Of a stretch of DNA of 64,000 nucleotides, positions 18,342 through 26,793 are shown one piece after another. The stretch lies in the NCBI GenBank assembly GCA_910578975.1, contig CAJTRZ010000001.1:124001-188000 (forward strand). Reading direction: 5' to 3'. Position numbers and translations under genes: made by a program. The stretch comes from an uncultured Eubacterium sp. (GTDB taxonomy: Bacteria > Bacillota > Clostridia > Lachnospirales > Lachnospiraceae). The first letter of the stretch is position 1, and each line of letters begins with the position of its first letter. Below the pieces are notes generated by a model. The model saw nothing but the letters and a program-made list of their open reading frames with translations, ran no database searches and was not told the origin of the DNA.

Positions 18342-19662
18342 AATTTATGTCCTCCACACTTTTGTATTTTTCCCGAATCATTTTTATTCGTTTTCTCTGC
18401 TCTGCTGTCTCCCCAAATCCCATAAATCGGCATGTATGATCATTTTTTAAAATACAGTAACACATTCGTTTCCAGCTCGGAATATCTTTCGTACTTTTAA
18501 TATCATCTGTATCATCCGGAATCTTATCCAAAAAAATAATTCTGGACTTTTTGCTTACGGTGTAATTCGAGACTCCATTCCTCTTTATTCTATATCCATG
18601 TTCTATTAATTCATTGATAGTCTCCTCTTCCAGTCCACCCCCTGTATGATGCCAGAAGTTCATAGAAGCGTTAAATTTTCTAGCATAATTATTTCGTAAG
18701 CGTACCGGCAATGTATCTAACAAAAACATTGTATAGGATTTCCATGTATGTCCTTTTGGTAAAGTTACATTCCGATAACCCATTGCTTTGGTTCTGCCAT
18801 ATATACTGGCAAAATTGGCCCCTTTTACTCTTCCAACTAGCTTTACCCATATCTCCGGATCAATAATTCGGTATAGATTTAGAGACTCTTTTGAATAATC
18901 ATTAAAAGGGGATGCCACACGCATCTGCGAAACCTTTAATCCCGCCTTATAATATAAGTCATATAAACGATTATAATCATAGTTAAACAAATAATTTGCA
19001 TGCCATACATCTTCCGTACTCCAATCAAAGAGAGGTGAGGCACACCACACATCTTTAAACTGTTTGCTAATCCAACATTCTCCTTTATAGCCATATTTCT
19101 TGTTTAAAAATCCACTATACCTCTGCACCGATTCGTCTGCACGCAGCCCCAATAAACAAACTGTTTTTTTATTTCTATGAGATATTCTATACCACCTTCC
19201 AAATTGCTTGGATAAATTTTCCTGATGCATACGATATTTGTATGTAGTAATCGGATTATTTTCCAGATTTATGACATATTCTTTATCCGGCATGTTTCTG
19301 ACCCAGCTCTCACGCTTCTTATCATCCCAAGGATACCAGTACATTTCATAACTGCTTAATGCCGTTCTAGTAGCCATCGGAAGGCATACCCAATAAGGTT
19401 CCACTTCATCCTTTATGCTTTCAAAAGTCCTCTCTACATATTCTGTCGTAACTGTATATTGTGCTTCAAAATCTAAATGAAAAACACCTATTTTTTTATG
19501 CGGATAATTTTTTCTTTGAAAATCTAACACCAGATTTAACAGCAAACCACTATCTTTTCCCCCTGAGAAGGATAAATAAATGTTATCAAATTCCTCAAAT
19601 ATAAATTTTAAACGTTCCTTTAATGCTTCAAATACATTCTCTTCTAAATATTTTCGTACCAT
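18331..19662 (-). CDS. IbrA-like PAPS-reductase-family protein (DUF3440)
   Basis: PP-loop ATPase of the phosphoadenosine-phosphosulfate reductase superfamily with the nucleotide loop SFSGGKDSG at residues 31-39. The long C-terminal part (about 200-443) corresponds to the DUF3440 extension, including VWHANYLFNYDYNRLYDLYYKAG and CYCILKNDHTCRFMGFGET. A cysteine pair near the end (CYC...C) may bind metal. It is the first gene of a two-gene operon with the ParB-fold protein. A role in modifying a nucleic acid or metabolite via adenylation is plausible but unproven. Confidence 0.88.
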   Translation of the reverse strand: MVRKYLEENVFEALKERLKFIFEEFDNIYLSFSGGKDSGLLLNLVLDFQRKNYPHKKIGVFHLDFEAQYTVTTEYVERTFESIKDEVEPYWVCLPMATRTALSSYEMYWYPWDDKKRESWVRNMPDKEYVINLENNPITTYKYRMHQENLSKQFGRWYRISHRNKKTVCLLGLRADESVQRYSGFLNKKYGYKGECWISKQFKDVWCASPLFDWSTEDVWHANYLFNYDYNRLYDLYYKAGLKVSQMRVASPFNDYSKESLNLYRIIDPEIWVKLVGRVKGANFASIYGRTKAMGYRNVTLPKGHTWKSYTMFLLDTLPVRLRNNYARKFNASMNFWHHTGGGLEEETINELIEHGYRIKRNGVSNYTVSKKSRIIFLDKIPDDTDDIKSTKDIPSWKRMCYCILKNDHTCRFMGFGETAEQRKRIKMIREKYKSVEDINYGI

Positions 19663-19832
19663 ACTCTTTTACCTTTTGTGTTTTTCCATTTTTTGGAAAT
19701 TCTATATTACATAATTTAACATAGAAAAATAAGAAGTTCAATGAATTTTCTTTGTAAAATTTTGTCTAAATAAATAGAATTTACTCTTGATTTTTACAGA
19801 TTATTCCTTTAAATTACTAATAGGGAGGGGGA

Positions 19833-19892
19833 ATGAGCGAAAAATATATTTTCGTTTTTGGTTGTAGTGATTTTCTCTATTTCAGAAGTTAA
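19833..19892 (+). CDS. Possible 19-residue leader peptide
   Basis: ATG at 19833 is preceded by a very strong AGGGAGGGGG site. The product MSEKYIFVFGCSDFLYFRS ends at 19892, 38 bases before the Spo0A-domain gene, whose own start is again preceded by an unusually G-rich site (AGGGGGGG). This may be a regulatory leader peptide; it may also be chance. Confidence 0.3.
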   Translation: MSEKYIFVFGCSDFLYFRS

Positions 19893-19929
19893 TCATTGCA
19901 CTAATTTATGAAGAATAGGGGGGGAACAC

Positions 19930-20280
19930 ATGGAAATCTACATGAAACCAACACAGCAATTACTTAGACAGTTGGGAGCCAATGGTTCCTATGCGGGATT
20001 TAAATATACAGTCACAAGTATCTGTAAAACGATACAAAATCCAGAATTAATTATTTATATCTGCAAGGGACTTTATACAGAAGTTGCACTTGAATATGAA
20101 GTTAACACCGGCAACATTGAACATAATATCAGAACTGTCATTGAGACAATCTGGAAATCCGGCAACAGAGAACTACTCAATAAGGTATGTGGCAAGCAGC
20201 TTACTGAAAGACCAACAAATACTTTTTTTATTGATGCCGTTTCACAGTATATTATTGATACCTGTAATGAGCATGATTAA
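19930..20280 (+). CDS. Stand-alone Spo0A C-terminal DNA-binding domain protein
   Basis: The 116 residues align along their whole length with the C-terminal effector domain of Spo0A: LRQLGANGSYAGFKYTVTSI matches the first helices, and ALEYEVNTGNIEHNIRTVIETIWKSGN matches the recognition helix region ([20 protein letters not shown] in Bacillus), followed by RPTNTFFIDAVSQYI (KPTNSEFIAMVADKL). The receiver domain with the phosphorylated aspartate is absent, so the protein cannot be controlled by the phosphorelay. It is monocistronic with its own terminator. It could bind 0A-like boxes constitutively or compete with true Spo0A. Confidence 0.85.
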   Translation: MEIYMKPTQQLLRQLGANGSYAGFKYTVTSICKTIQNPELIIYICKGLYTEVALEYEVNTGNIEHNIRTVIETIWKSGNRELLNKVCGKQLTERPTNTFFIDAVSQYIIDTCNEHD

Positions 20281-20300
20281 TTATTGTTTAATGAATTAAA

Positions 20301-20336
20301 AAAAGACTTTCATCCCTTTTCCCTGAAAGTCTTTTT
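20301..20336 (+). terminator. Intrinsic terminator after Spo0A-domain gene
   Basis: AAAAGACTTTCA and TGAAAGTCTTTTT form a 12-bp stem around an 11-base pyrimidine loop, with a T run at the end, about 20 bases after the stop codon. Confidence 0.85.
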
Positions 20337-20474
20337 ATTACTTTTTTGTAATAGGCAAATTATTTTACAATATATCGTCTCCCTTAAAAAGAAAGTCCGC
20401 CGCAGAATAGTCTTATCCAAATCATCCGTTAAATCCCATTATTCTACCATCTCTTTTCAATAACAGTAAGGTAG

Positions 20475-21005
20475 TTATTTACGTTCATAGATCAACTCGA
20501 CAATTCCATTATAACTTTGTGTTTTAACTAAACACAAATCCTGTTGTTTTGGAAACTCCCCGAAAAGACGGATACCTCCCCCTAATAGAACAGGAATTAT
20601 GGATATATAATATCTATCTACTATATTCTCAAGCATTAACTGTCCAATAAGATTAGCTCCTCCACAAATCCAAATATCCTTCCCGTTTTGTGACCTTAAT
20701 ACTTTTAACAGTTCTATTGGATTTTCGTTTGTAAAGCAGATTTGTTCTGTGGAACAACTCTTGTTATGCGTAAAAACATAGGTAGTTAAATCTTTATATA
20801 CCCATTCCGTTGGCGAAAGTTCTGTAACAATTTGATGATACGTATTCCATCCCATTAAAACTGTATCAATTTCTTTTATGAACTCGGAATATGTGTCAAT
20901 ATTTTCATCATCATTTCCTCGTACATTCAGCCACTCAACACCACCGTGGCTATCTGCAATATACCCATCAAGACTCATTGCGATAAATAAAACTATTTTT
21001 CTCAC
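20475..21005 (-). CDS. Dihydrofolate-reductase-family (RibD C-terminal) protein
   Basis: NADPH-dependent reductase fold of the DHFR/RibD-C family, 176 residues from the GTG at 21005. I chose this GTG because GGAGG lies seven bases upstream; an ATG eight codons earlier would put that site inside the gene. The N-terminus RKIVLFIAMSLDGYIADSHGGVEWL, the middle VLMGWNTYHQI and the C-terminal IWICGGANLIGQLM with IIPVLLGGGIRLF are typical of the family (YyaP/YwjB type). These proteins are often mobile cargo and rarely confer trimethoprim resistance; substrate unknown. Confidence 0.88.
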   Translation of the reverse strand: MRKIVLFIAMSLDGYIADSHGGVEWLNVRGNDDENIDTYSEFIKEIDTVLMGWNTYHQIVTELSPTEWVYKDLTTYVFTHNKSCSTEQICFTNENPIELLKVLRSQNGKDIWICGGANLIGQLMLENIVDRYYISIIPVLLGGGIRLFGEFPKQQDLCLVKTQSYNGIVELIYERK

Positions 21006-21455
21006 TTCTGTTCCTCCATTTGTTTCCACTAAATCGCTTTTTCATCAACTTTTTCCAAATCATTATAATTCCATCTCTTCTGTTACTTCATTAAGTTTCT
21101 CTGACAATATCGAAAATCCCTCTCGGAGATAAAGTGCAACAGCCTGCCCATTTTTTCTGATCCCAACCTAATGATAGCACGTTGTTCGTTTACTTTGCAT
21201 ATTCTACAATACCACAAGAACAATAGCTTCTATTCACGAAAATTACTGCAACGTATTATTCATCTGTTATACCAATAAATCCCCGTATTTTCCGTTTGTT
21301 TCATAAACGGAAACCTCCGTCTGCAAAAGCTGTTCCCGCACCCGACATCAACTACCACCGAAACGTCAAAATAGTTTTTGAGGTGCTTATTTCGAATTTT
21401 TCACCCTTCGAAGTGAACATGAAATGCTTCGCAAAGTGCCTAAAATAAAGAACTT

Positions 21456-21530
21456 CTACGAGTTTTTCTTTTGTATCGACACAATAGTCTCAACATGCGG
21501 TGAGTAGGGGATATAGATGCACTTACCCAT
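21456..21530 (-). pseudogene. Remnant of an RNA methyltransferase C-terminus
   Basis: The minus frame reads YSPHVETIVSIQKKNS and then stops, resembling the end of RlmD-type uracil methyltransferases (compare HVETVCLMSRKEK of the intact gene ending at 25206). No domain remains upstream. The 590-base stretch 21006-21591 otherwise contains only stop-riddled frames and looks like decayed accessory DNA. Confidence 0.35.
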
Positions 21531-21591
21531 TTCATCTATACCTTATAATCTCATGTTTTATTCTAAATAAACTCGCACTTCGATTGAACTT

Positions 21592-22623
21592 TTACTCTTT
21601 TGTAGCCTCTTCTAATTCTATCATATACTTATCAAAATCTGACACAAACATCTTATCCTGTATGATACGATATTTTTCAAACTCTGTTTCGGCATGTAGT
21701 TTTGCAATTTCAGCAGATACTTTTCCAGCATCTTTTAAAAGCCCATACTCAAACATTTCTATAAACACGTTTAACCTGCTCTCCCAGTCCTGCATAGTGA
21801 GAGGAATTTTACGGAGTGCCATATTTTCTGCAAAATCTAAATAAGACGTAACCATTCGATTTAATTGTGACAATTCGAATTCTGTCAAATAATTCTTTGC
21901 CACTGCTACATCCGATTTTTTTATTTTTCCGTCTGGAGCATCCTGCCATGTAGTCAGTCCCATATGTTGCTTTCCACTATTTGCACGTTCATATATTAAT
22001 TCTGCTGCCGTATGCCCATGAATTGCAAAATGCATTTTATTCTGCACTGTTGCATAAAACCGTTTTGTTGCCTTTGCATTTTTATCGTAATCAATAGCTG
22101 TGGCATACAAATCCGTAATTTTTTGATAAAATTTTCGTTCACTTGCCCGTATCTCACGAACACGCTCTAATTGTTCATCAAAGTATTTATCTGTTAGATA
22201 AGTCCCTTTCTTTAACCGTTCATCATCCATAACCCAGCCTTTTATTGTATAATCTTTTGCTATCTGATTCACCCATTTTCTAAACTGAACTGCCCGTTCG
22301 GAATTCACTTTAAAACCAACCGCAATAATCATCTGTAATGAATAATGATTTGTATTATAATTCTTTCCATCATTTGCAGTTATCCGAAATTTTCGGATAA
22401 CTGATACTTCCTCTAACTCACTATCTTCAAAAATTTTTTTGATATGATAATTTATTGTACGCACATCAACATCATATAATGTAGCTAACATTTTTTGAGT
22501 CAACCATATATTTTCATCTTCGTAACGCATTTCAACACTTTCATCACTATCTCCGGCTGATGCTACATAAGTTAGATATTCTGCTGCTGAACTACGAATT
22601 GTTACTTCATTTTTCTTTGACAT
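21592..22623 (-). CDS. RhuM-family protein
   Basis: The 343 residues match the RhuM (virulence protein) family: ENIWLTQKMLATLYDVDVRTINYHI is a helix-turn-helix-like segment near residue 35, followed by FRITANDGKNYNTNHYSLQMIIAVGFKVNSERAVQFRKW and a C-terminal KMHFAIHGHTAAELIYERA motif. The biochemical activity is unknown. RhuM genes are common in genomic islands and often lie next to restriction or toxin genes; here a HEPN-type gene and recombinase remnants follow. Full length, with a GGAGAA site before the ATG. Confidence 0.9.
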   Translation of the reverse strand: MSKKNEVTIRSSAAEYLTYVASAGDSDESVEMRYEDENIWLTQKMLATLYDVDVRTINYHIKKIFEDSELEEVSVIRKFRITANDGKNYNTNHYSLQMIIAVGFKVNSERAVQFRKWVNQIAKDYTIKGWVMDDERLKKGTYLTDKYFDEQLERVREIRASERKFYQKITDLYATAIDYDKNAKATKRFYATVQNKMHFAIHGHTAAELIYERANSGKQHMGLTTWQDAPDGKIKKSDVAVAKNYLTEFELSQLNRMVTSYLDFAENMALRKIPLTMQDWESRLNVFIEMFEYGLLKDAGKVSAEIAKLHAETEFEKYRIIQDKMFVSDFDKYMIELEEATKE

Positions 22624-22675
22624 AATATTTTCTCCTAATAATATCTTTATCTATTTTTTCAATAGGATTATTACC

Positions 22676-22780
22676 TCACAATGAGTCATCTTTCTCAAAA
22701 GAACATACATTACTTAAGTCGTCTTTCGAAAAAGAATATACATTTACTTCCTTATTTAACAGGTTTTCCTGAACCTTCAT
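22676..22780 (-). CDS. Possible 34-residue protein upstream of rhuM
   Basis: ATG at 22780 has an excellent ACAGGAGGATT site. The product MKVQENLLNKEVNVYSFSKD continues and ends KDDSL; it contains two similar short blocks, VYSFSKDD and VCSFEKDD. It is on the same strand as rhuM, 52 bases before its start. No family recognised; may be a small partner or the rest of a damaged gene. Confidence 0.35.
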   Translation of the reverse strand: MKVQENLLNKEVNVYSFSKDDLSNVCSFEKDDSL

Positions 22781-22842
22781 TTTCAATCCTCCTGTTAAAT
22801 TTTATATTTTATTTACATTAAATTGTAGAGTATTAACTATTG

Positions 22843-23229
22843 CTAACTAACCATATTTTGCTCCAAATTTTTATACCTGCCCTTCACATCAGCGATGCTT
22901 TCAAATACAATTCTATCAAATGTGTCTAATACATTTGCACTCTTAAGTTTTAAGCGGATTTCTTCCATTCCTTCCTTAATGTTTTTCTGTATTAAGAAAT
23001 TATCAACAATCACACTTTTTTCTTTTTTTGCCCTATCTATCTTAAATGACAGTTCATTATATTTTTCATCGTATGCTTCTTTCGTAATTTTATCATCAAT
23101 GAAAATATCGGTCAATTTTTTTCGCTGTTTCTCCAGCTTATATAGTTTTCGTTGTATTCTTGCTGATTTTTCTTTGTTTTCGTCTTTCTGCAATGCTTCT
23201 TCTATATTATATAGAACATTATCCAGCAC
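22843..23229 (-). pseudogene. C-terminal remnant of a large serine recombinase
   Basis: The 128 residues are a lysine/glutamate-rich coiled coil, IQRKLYKLEKQRKKLTDIFI then ITKEAYDEKYNELSFKIDRA, ending VLDTFDRIVFESIADVKGRY. This is the pattern of the coiled-coil and C-terminal part of large serine recombinases (Tn4451/Tn5397-like). The catalytic domain and zinc ribbon are missing. The gene breaks off at about 23229, where an opposite-strand recombinase fragment begins. Confidence 0.65.
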
Positions 23230-23235
23230 ATCTTA

Positions 23236-23507
23236 GAAATTGTCTGCCAAACTCAAAAGAAGCCTACGATGAAATTGCCGAGCAAATTTTTGACCTTAAA
23301 GAACAGCGCCAGCAAGCTGCAATGGACATTGTACAATGCGATGAACAGATAAGCCGCATCACAGACTTACAAGAGCTTCATCAAACTGCTGACCTTACAG
23401 AGTTTGATGAAGCTCTTGTAAAACGCTGGCTCAAGCAAATCACAGTCTGGCCCGACCACTGCACTGTAGAATTGAAATCAGGATTAAAGGTCGATGTTGA
23501 CAGGTAA
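23236..23507 (+). pseudogene. C-terminal remnant of a second serine recombinase, opposite strand
   Basis: From about 23236 the plus frame reads LRNCLPNSKEAYDEIAEQIFDLKEQRQQAAMDI and ends FDEALVKRWLKQITVWPDHCTVELKSGLKVDVDR, the typical end of another large serine recombinase. It lacks a start and any catalytic part. It meets the minus-strand recombinase fragment head to head with only a few bases between, so a deletion or inversion has joined two element ends. Confidence 0.7.
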
Positions 23508-23581
23508 AAATAGATACAAAAAGGCTCCCTACCACTGAGGTAAATCTCGATGATGGGGAGCTTTTCGTTAAAAGACAAGCA

Positions 23582-24934
23582 TTAGCTTATGATACCTTCT
23601 ATTTTTGAAAAGAATTTTTTGATTAACTTCACACAATGTTCTGCATCTTCTTTTCTGAAACAATAAAGAGAATAATCACATTTCCACCTTTGGTCTTTAA
23701 CATATTCAAAGTCAGCTTTATCTGATGAAGAAAGAATTCTTGCATTAACTAAATCAGTCAGACCATTTTCAAGCGAATTATGAGTTTCACTTTCTTTAAG
23801 TTCATTGGCCTTCCAATTTGCCAGCTTACCTTGGTATTCTAGCAATGTCTTCAATGAAAACATCATTGCATAATAGCATCTATTAGCACAATCAACATAT
23901 TTACCCTCAGCCAACAAAATCTCTGCAGATGCGATAGTTTCTTTTGCCTTTTCACGTAGCAAAACTAGATTTATTGCAGGCTTTATAAGTGTTTGCTCAA
24001 GCATTGCATCAGATGCAGAAAGATTGTTATGAAATTCTCCTGCACTGAGTATCAATTGATTTTTTAAATCTTGTTTCTCATCTACAGCTGAATATTGGTT
24101 ATCTAATAAAGCTTTCAACACATCTATCAATTCATTTTTCGAGGTTGAAGACAAATTATGAAAACTATCATAGAGAGGCATATATTTAACATCAGCCTTA
24201 TTCTGTAATGATGACCACATTCCGAAAACAAGAGAAACTCTTTTATAGAACTCAGACTCAAAATAATCAATGAATGTGCTATATTGATTCTTTCTATCAC
24301 CTACATAGTATCCTACCAGAGTAAACATGAATGCAGTTCTTAAAGCATTGCTCAGTTTCTGCTCTGCTTCATCAGAAGAGAATTTCCACGCTCCTAGAGA
24401 TATATATAGTTTATCATTCCCAGAACTATTATCATTTTTTCTAGAAAAATGAGACTCAAAATCAAAGCAAGATATGATATCCATTGCGGACTTATTTAGT
24501 AAATCAATGATTATACCTTCCCATGCTTCAACCCTAATGGTGTCTTTTGCAGCATCAAGAATTACAAATTTTCTTTTACCATTGTCATCTTCTGATATCC
24601 CAAGCCCAAATTGAGAAAGAATATCTCCATTATTAATTGATTGATTCCAGTTTCTTGGTGTACTTGTCATAATCAAATCTAACAATGAAGAATAATCTGA
24701 ATCTTCTAAAGTAACTCCATATGCATATTTTTTGAATAGTTCAATTTCACTTTGCTTATGTTCATCAAACATATTTTGAATATAAATCAAATATGCTCCT
24801 CTTGGTAAATCAATTGCGAGCTCTGGTTCCATGTCGTTAGCAAAGTTATTATCAATTGTTTTCTTTGGTTTTCCTAATACCAAAGACATTACTTTAGGAT
24901 AAATTGTTGCATTAAATTCAATCGTATTTTGCAC
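23582..24934 (-). CDS. Uncharacterised protein with C-terminal HEPN-like domain
   Basis: Soluble protein of 450 residues from the GTG at 24934, which has AAGGAGG seven bases upstream; an ATG eight codons earlier would put that site inside the gene. The N-terminal 320 residues match nothing I recognise. Residues about 330-445 look like a HEPN domain: helix AKETIASAEILLAEGKYVDCANRCYYAMMFSLKTLLEYQG, where N-R-C-Y-Y-A-M is the usual HEPN helix-2 signature, then a second pair of helices. HEPN domains are frequent in RNA-cleaving toxins and defence proteins, but the R-x4-6-H catalytic motif is not evident. Neighbours are rhuM and recombinase remnants. Confidence 0.7.
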   Translation of the reverse strand: MQNTIEFNATIYPKVMSLVLGKPKKTIDNNFANDMEPELAIDLPRGAYLIYIQNMFDEHKQSEIELFKKYAYGVTLEDSDYSSLLDLIMTSTPRNWNQSINNGDILSQFGLGISEDDNGKRKFVILDAAKDTIRVEAWEGIIIDLLNKSAMDIISCFDFESHFSRKNDNSSGNDKLYISLGAWKFSSDEAEQKLSNALRTAFMFTLVGYYVGDRKNQYSTFIDYFESEFYKRVSLVFGMWSSLQNKADVKYMPLYDSFHNLSSTSKNELIDVLKALLDNQYSAVDEKQDLKNQLILSAGEFHNNLSASDAMLEQTLIKPAINLVLLREKAKETIASAEILLAEGKYVDCANRCYYAMMFSLKTLLEYQGKLANWKANELKESETHNSLENGLTDLVNARILSSSDKADFEYVKDQRWKCDYSLYCFRKEDAEHCVKLIKKFFSKIEGIIS

Positions 24935-24954
24935 ATTTATTCCTCCTTCCCTCC

Positions 24955-25095
24955 ACATCTAATCCACTGCCTGCCATAGTACCAACAGTCGAGTTGCCGG
25001 ATTAGACAACATCTAAATCACTCACTCAAATTGAGTTTGCCCCATAGATAACATCTATCCTAGTGCCACAACTTACGACATCTAATCCACTGCCT
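24955..25095. repeat. Short imperfect repeats starting ACATCTA
   Basis: The 18-mer ACATCTAATCCACTGCCT occurs at 24955-24972 and 25078-25095. Related ACATCTA starts occur at 25009 and 25051. Between them is a CTCAAATTGAG inverted repeat. No long open frame covers the stretch 24960-25105. It lies at the border between the accessory patch and rlmD and may be decayed recombination or insertion footprints. Confidence 0.5.
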
Positions 25096-25205
25096 AAACC
25101 CTTTAACCGTTTTTACAGTAGATATGTTCTCATATAAAAAATACGGACTCTCCTGAGCTATTGTCTAATCTCAAAAAAGCCCGTAAATACGCTACTTTTC
25201 GCTAT

Positions 25206-26585
25206 TTATTTCTCTTTCCTTGACATCAAACAGACCGTCTCAACATGCACCGTGTTCGCAAACATATCCACCGCGCAACCTTTTTCCACTTTATAACCAT
25301 TCTCCTGTAACATCTCCAAATCCCTTGCCAGACTCGTAGGTTTGCAACTTATGTAAACTAGTCTGTCCACACCAAAATCAATAATCTTTTGCAATGCCTT
25401 TGGATTAATTCCATCTCTTGGTGGGTCTAATATAATCATATCCGGCTTATCTTCAATCTCATCAATTACCTTCAGCACATCCCCTGCAATAAACTCACAA
25501 TTATGTAAACCATTTAATTCTGCATTCACCTTTGCTGCTTCCACTGCTTCCTCTACGATTTCTACACCTACCACTTTCTTTGCCACAGGTGCAATAATTT
25601 GTGCAATAGTTCCAGTCCCACTATACAAATCAAACACAGTCATATCTTTTGTATCGCCAATATACTCACGCGCCTTTGTATATAACACCTCTGCGCCCAA
25701 TGAGTTTGTCTGAAAAAAAGAAAATACAGATATTTTAAATCGAAGACCTAACAATTCCTCATAAATATATTCATCACCATACAACACTCTCGTTTCATCA
25801 CTTTGTACCACATCTGCCAGTCCGTCATTAATAATATGTAACACACCGCATAACTCTGCCTCCAAATCCAGCTGCTGTAGTTTCTCTGACAGTTGCTTCC
25901 ACTGCGCTTTTTCCTCGCACTCTTTATCTGAAGTCGTAACGATCGCTACCAGCATCTGTTTCGTTACCGTCGTCCGACGAACAAGCATATGCCTGAGATA
26001 TCCTTCATGTCTCAATTTCTTATAAAAAGGAAGCTCTTTTTCCTTACAATACTCTAATACACAATCTAATACCTTTCTATAATCCTCATCCACGATCTGA
26101 CACTGATTCACAGTGACAATATCATGAAAACTGTTTCTTTTGTGCATGCCAAGAGCCAGAGGTCCATCCTTTACCTCATCACCAAAAGAAAACTCCATCT
26201 TATTCCGATACCCCCACTGTGCAGGGCTTTCCAGAATCCCCTCAAATTCATAGTCTCCTGCGACTGCTTTATCCAAAATGTTTTTTATCATCTGCTCTTT
26301 TAATCGAACCTGATTCTCATAACTCATAGTCTGATATGAACACCCACCACAAAATTCAAAATGTGGGCACCGTGGCTCTACATCTTCCAACGCTGACTTT
26401 TCCACAATCTCTTTCAATCTTCCAATAGGATTTCCTGAACGTTTCTTGGAAACAACAAACTGAACCGTCTGACCTGGTATGGTCCCTTTCACGGTAGCAA
26501 CCCCATCATCTCCACAATCTACTTTTCCCTTATTTGGAAAACTAAGTCCCACTACCTTACCAGTATACTCAACACCTTTTTTCAT
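25206..26585 (-). CDS. rlmD: 23S rRNA (uracil-5-)-methyltransferase RlmD type
   Basis: SAM-dependent enzyme making 5-methyluridine in 23S rRNA. N-terminal TRAM domain (residues 1-60), then an iron-sulfur site C73-x5-C79-x2-C82 with a fourth cysteine in VNQCQIVD. The methyltransferase domain has FDLYSGTGTIAQIIA (SAM loop), ILDPPRDG and the catalytic cysteine in YISCKPTSLARDL. The usual N-P after this cysteine is K-P here. It is 459 residues, full length. In Firmicutes paralogues also modify 16S or tRNA (RlmCD), so the exact target base is not certain. Confidence 0.93.
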   Translation of the reverse strand: MKKGVEYTGKVVGLSFPNKGKVDCGDDGVATVKGTIPGQTVQFVVSKKRSGNPIGRLKEIVEKSALEDVEPRCPHFEFCGGCSYQTMSYENQVRLKEQMIKNILDKAVAGDYEFEGILESPAQWGYRNKMEFSFGDEVKDGPLALGMHKRNSFHDIVTVNQCQIVDEDYRKVLDCVLEYCKEKELPFYKKLRHEGYLRHMLVRRTTVTKQMLVAIVTTSDKECEEKAQWKQLSEKLQQLDLEAELCGVLHIINDGLADVVQSDETRVLYGDEYIYEELLGLRFKISVFSFFQTNSLGAEVLYTKAREYIGDTKDMTVFDLYSGTGTIAQIIAPVAKKVVGVEIVEEAVEAAKVNAELNGLHNCEFIAGDVLKVIDEIEDKPDMIILDPPRDGINPKALQKIIDFGVDRLVYISCKPTSLARDLEMLQENGYKVEKGCAVDMFANTVHVETVCLMSRKEK

Positions 26586-26674
26586 TTATCTTACCTTTCG
26601 TCAAAAATTTTCATCTTTACGCAACCATTGTATTAAAATTTGCACATTATTACAATACAAACAATTTTCTATAC

Positions 26675-26722
26675 GATAAAAATATCTCCAAAGTAAATAA
26701 TATAATTTACTCCAGAGATATT
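26675..26722 (-). terminator. Hairpin terminator downstream of small acidic membrane protein
   Basis: AATATCTC...AGTAAAT pairs with ATTTACT...GAGATATT, followed on the minus strand by TTTT. Positioned after the gene ending at 26794. Confidence 0.55.
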
Positions 26723-26793
26723 CCTCACAGTACCTTTCTGCATACATGCAAAAGCCCTGTTTCCACTTTAAAATTCATTGCAAACATTACAGA

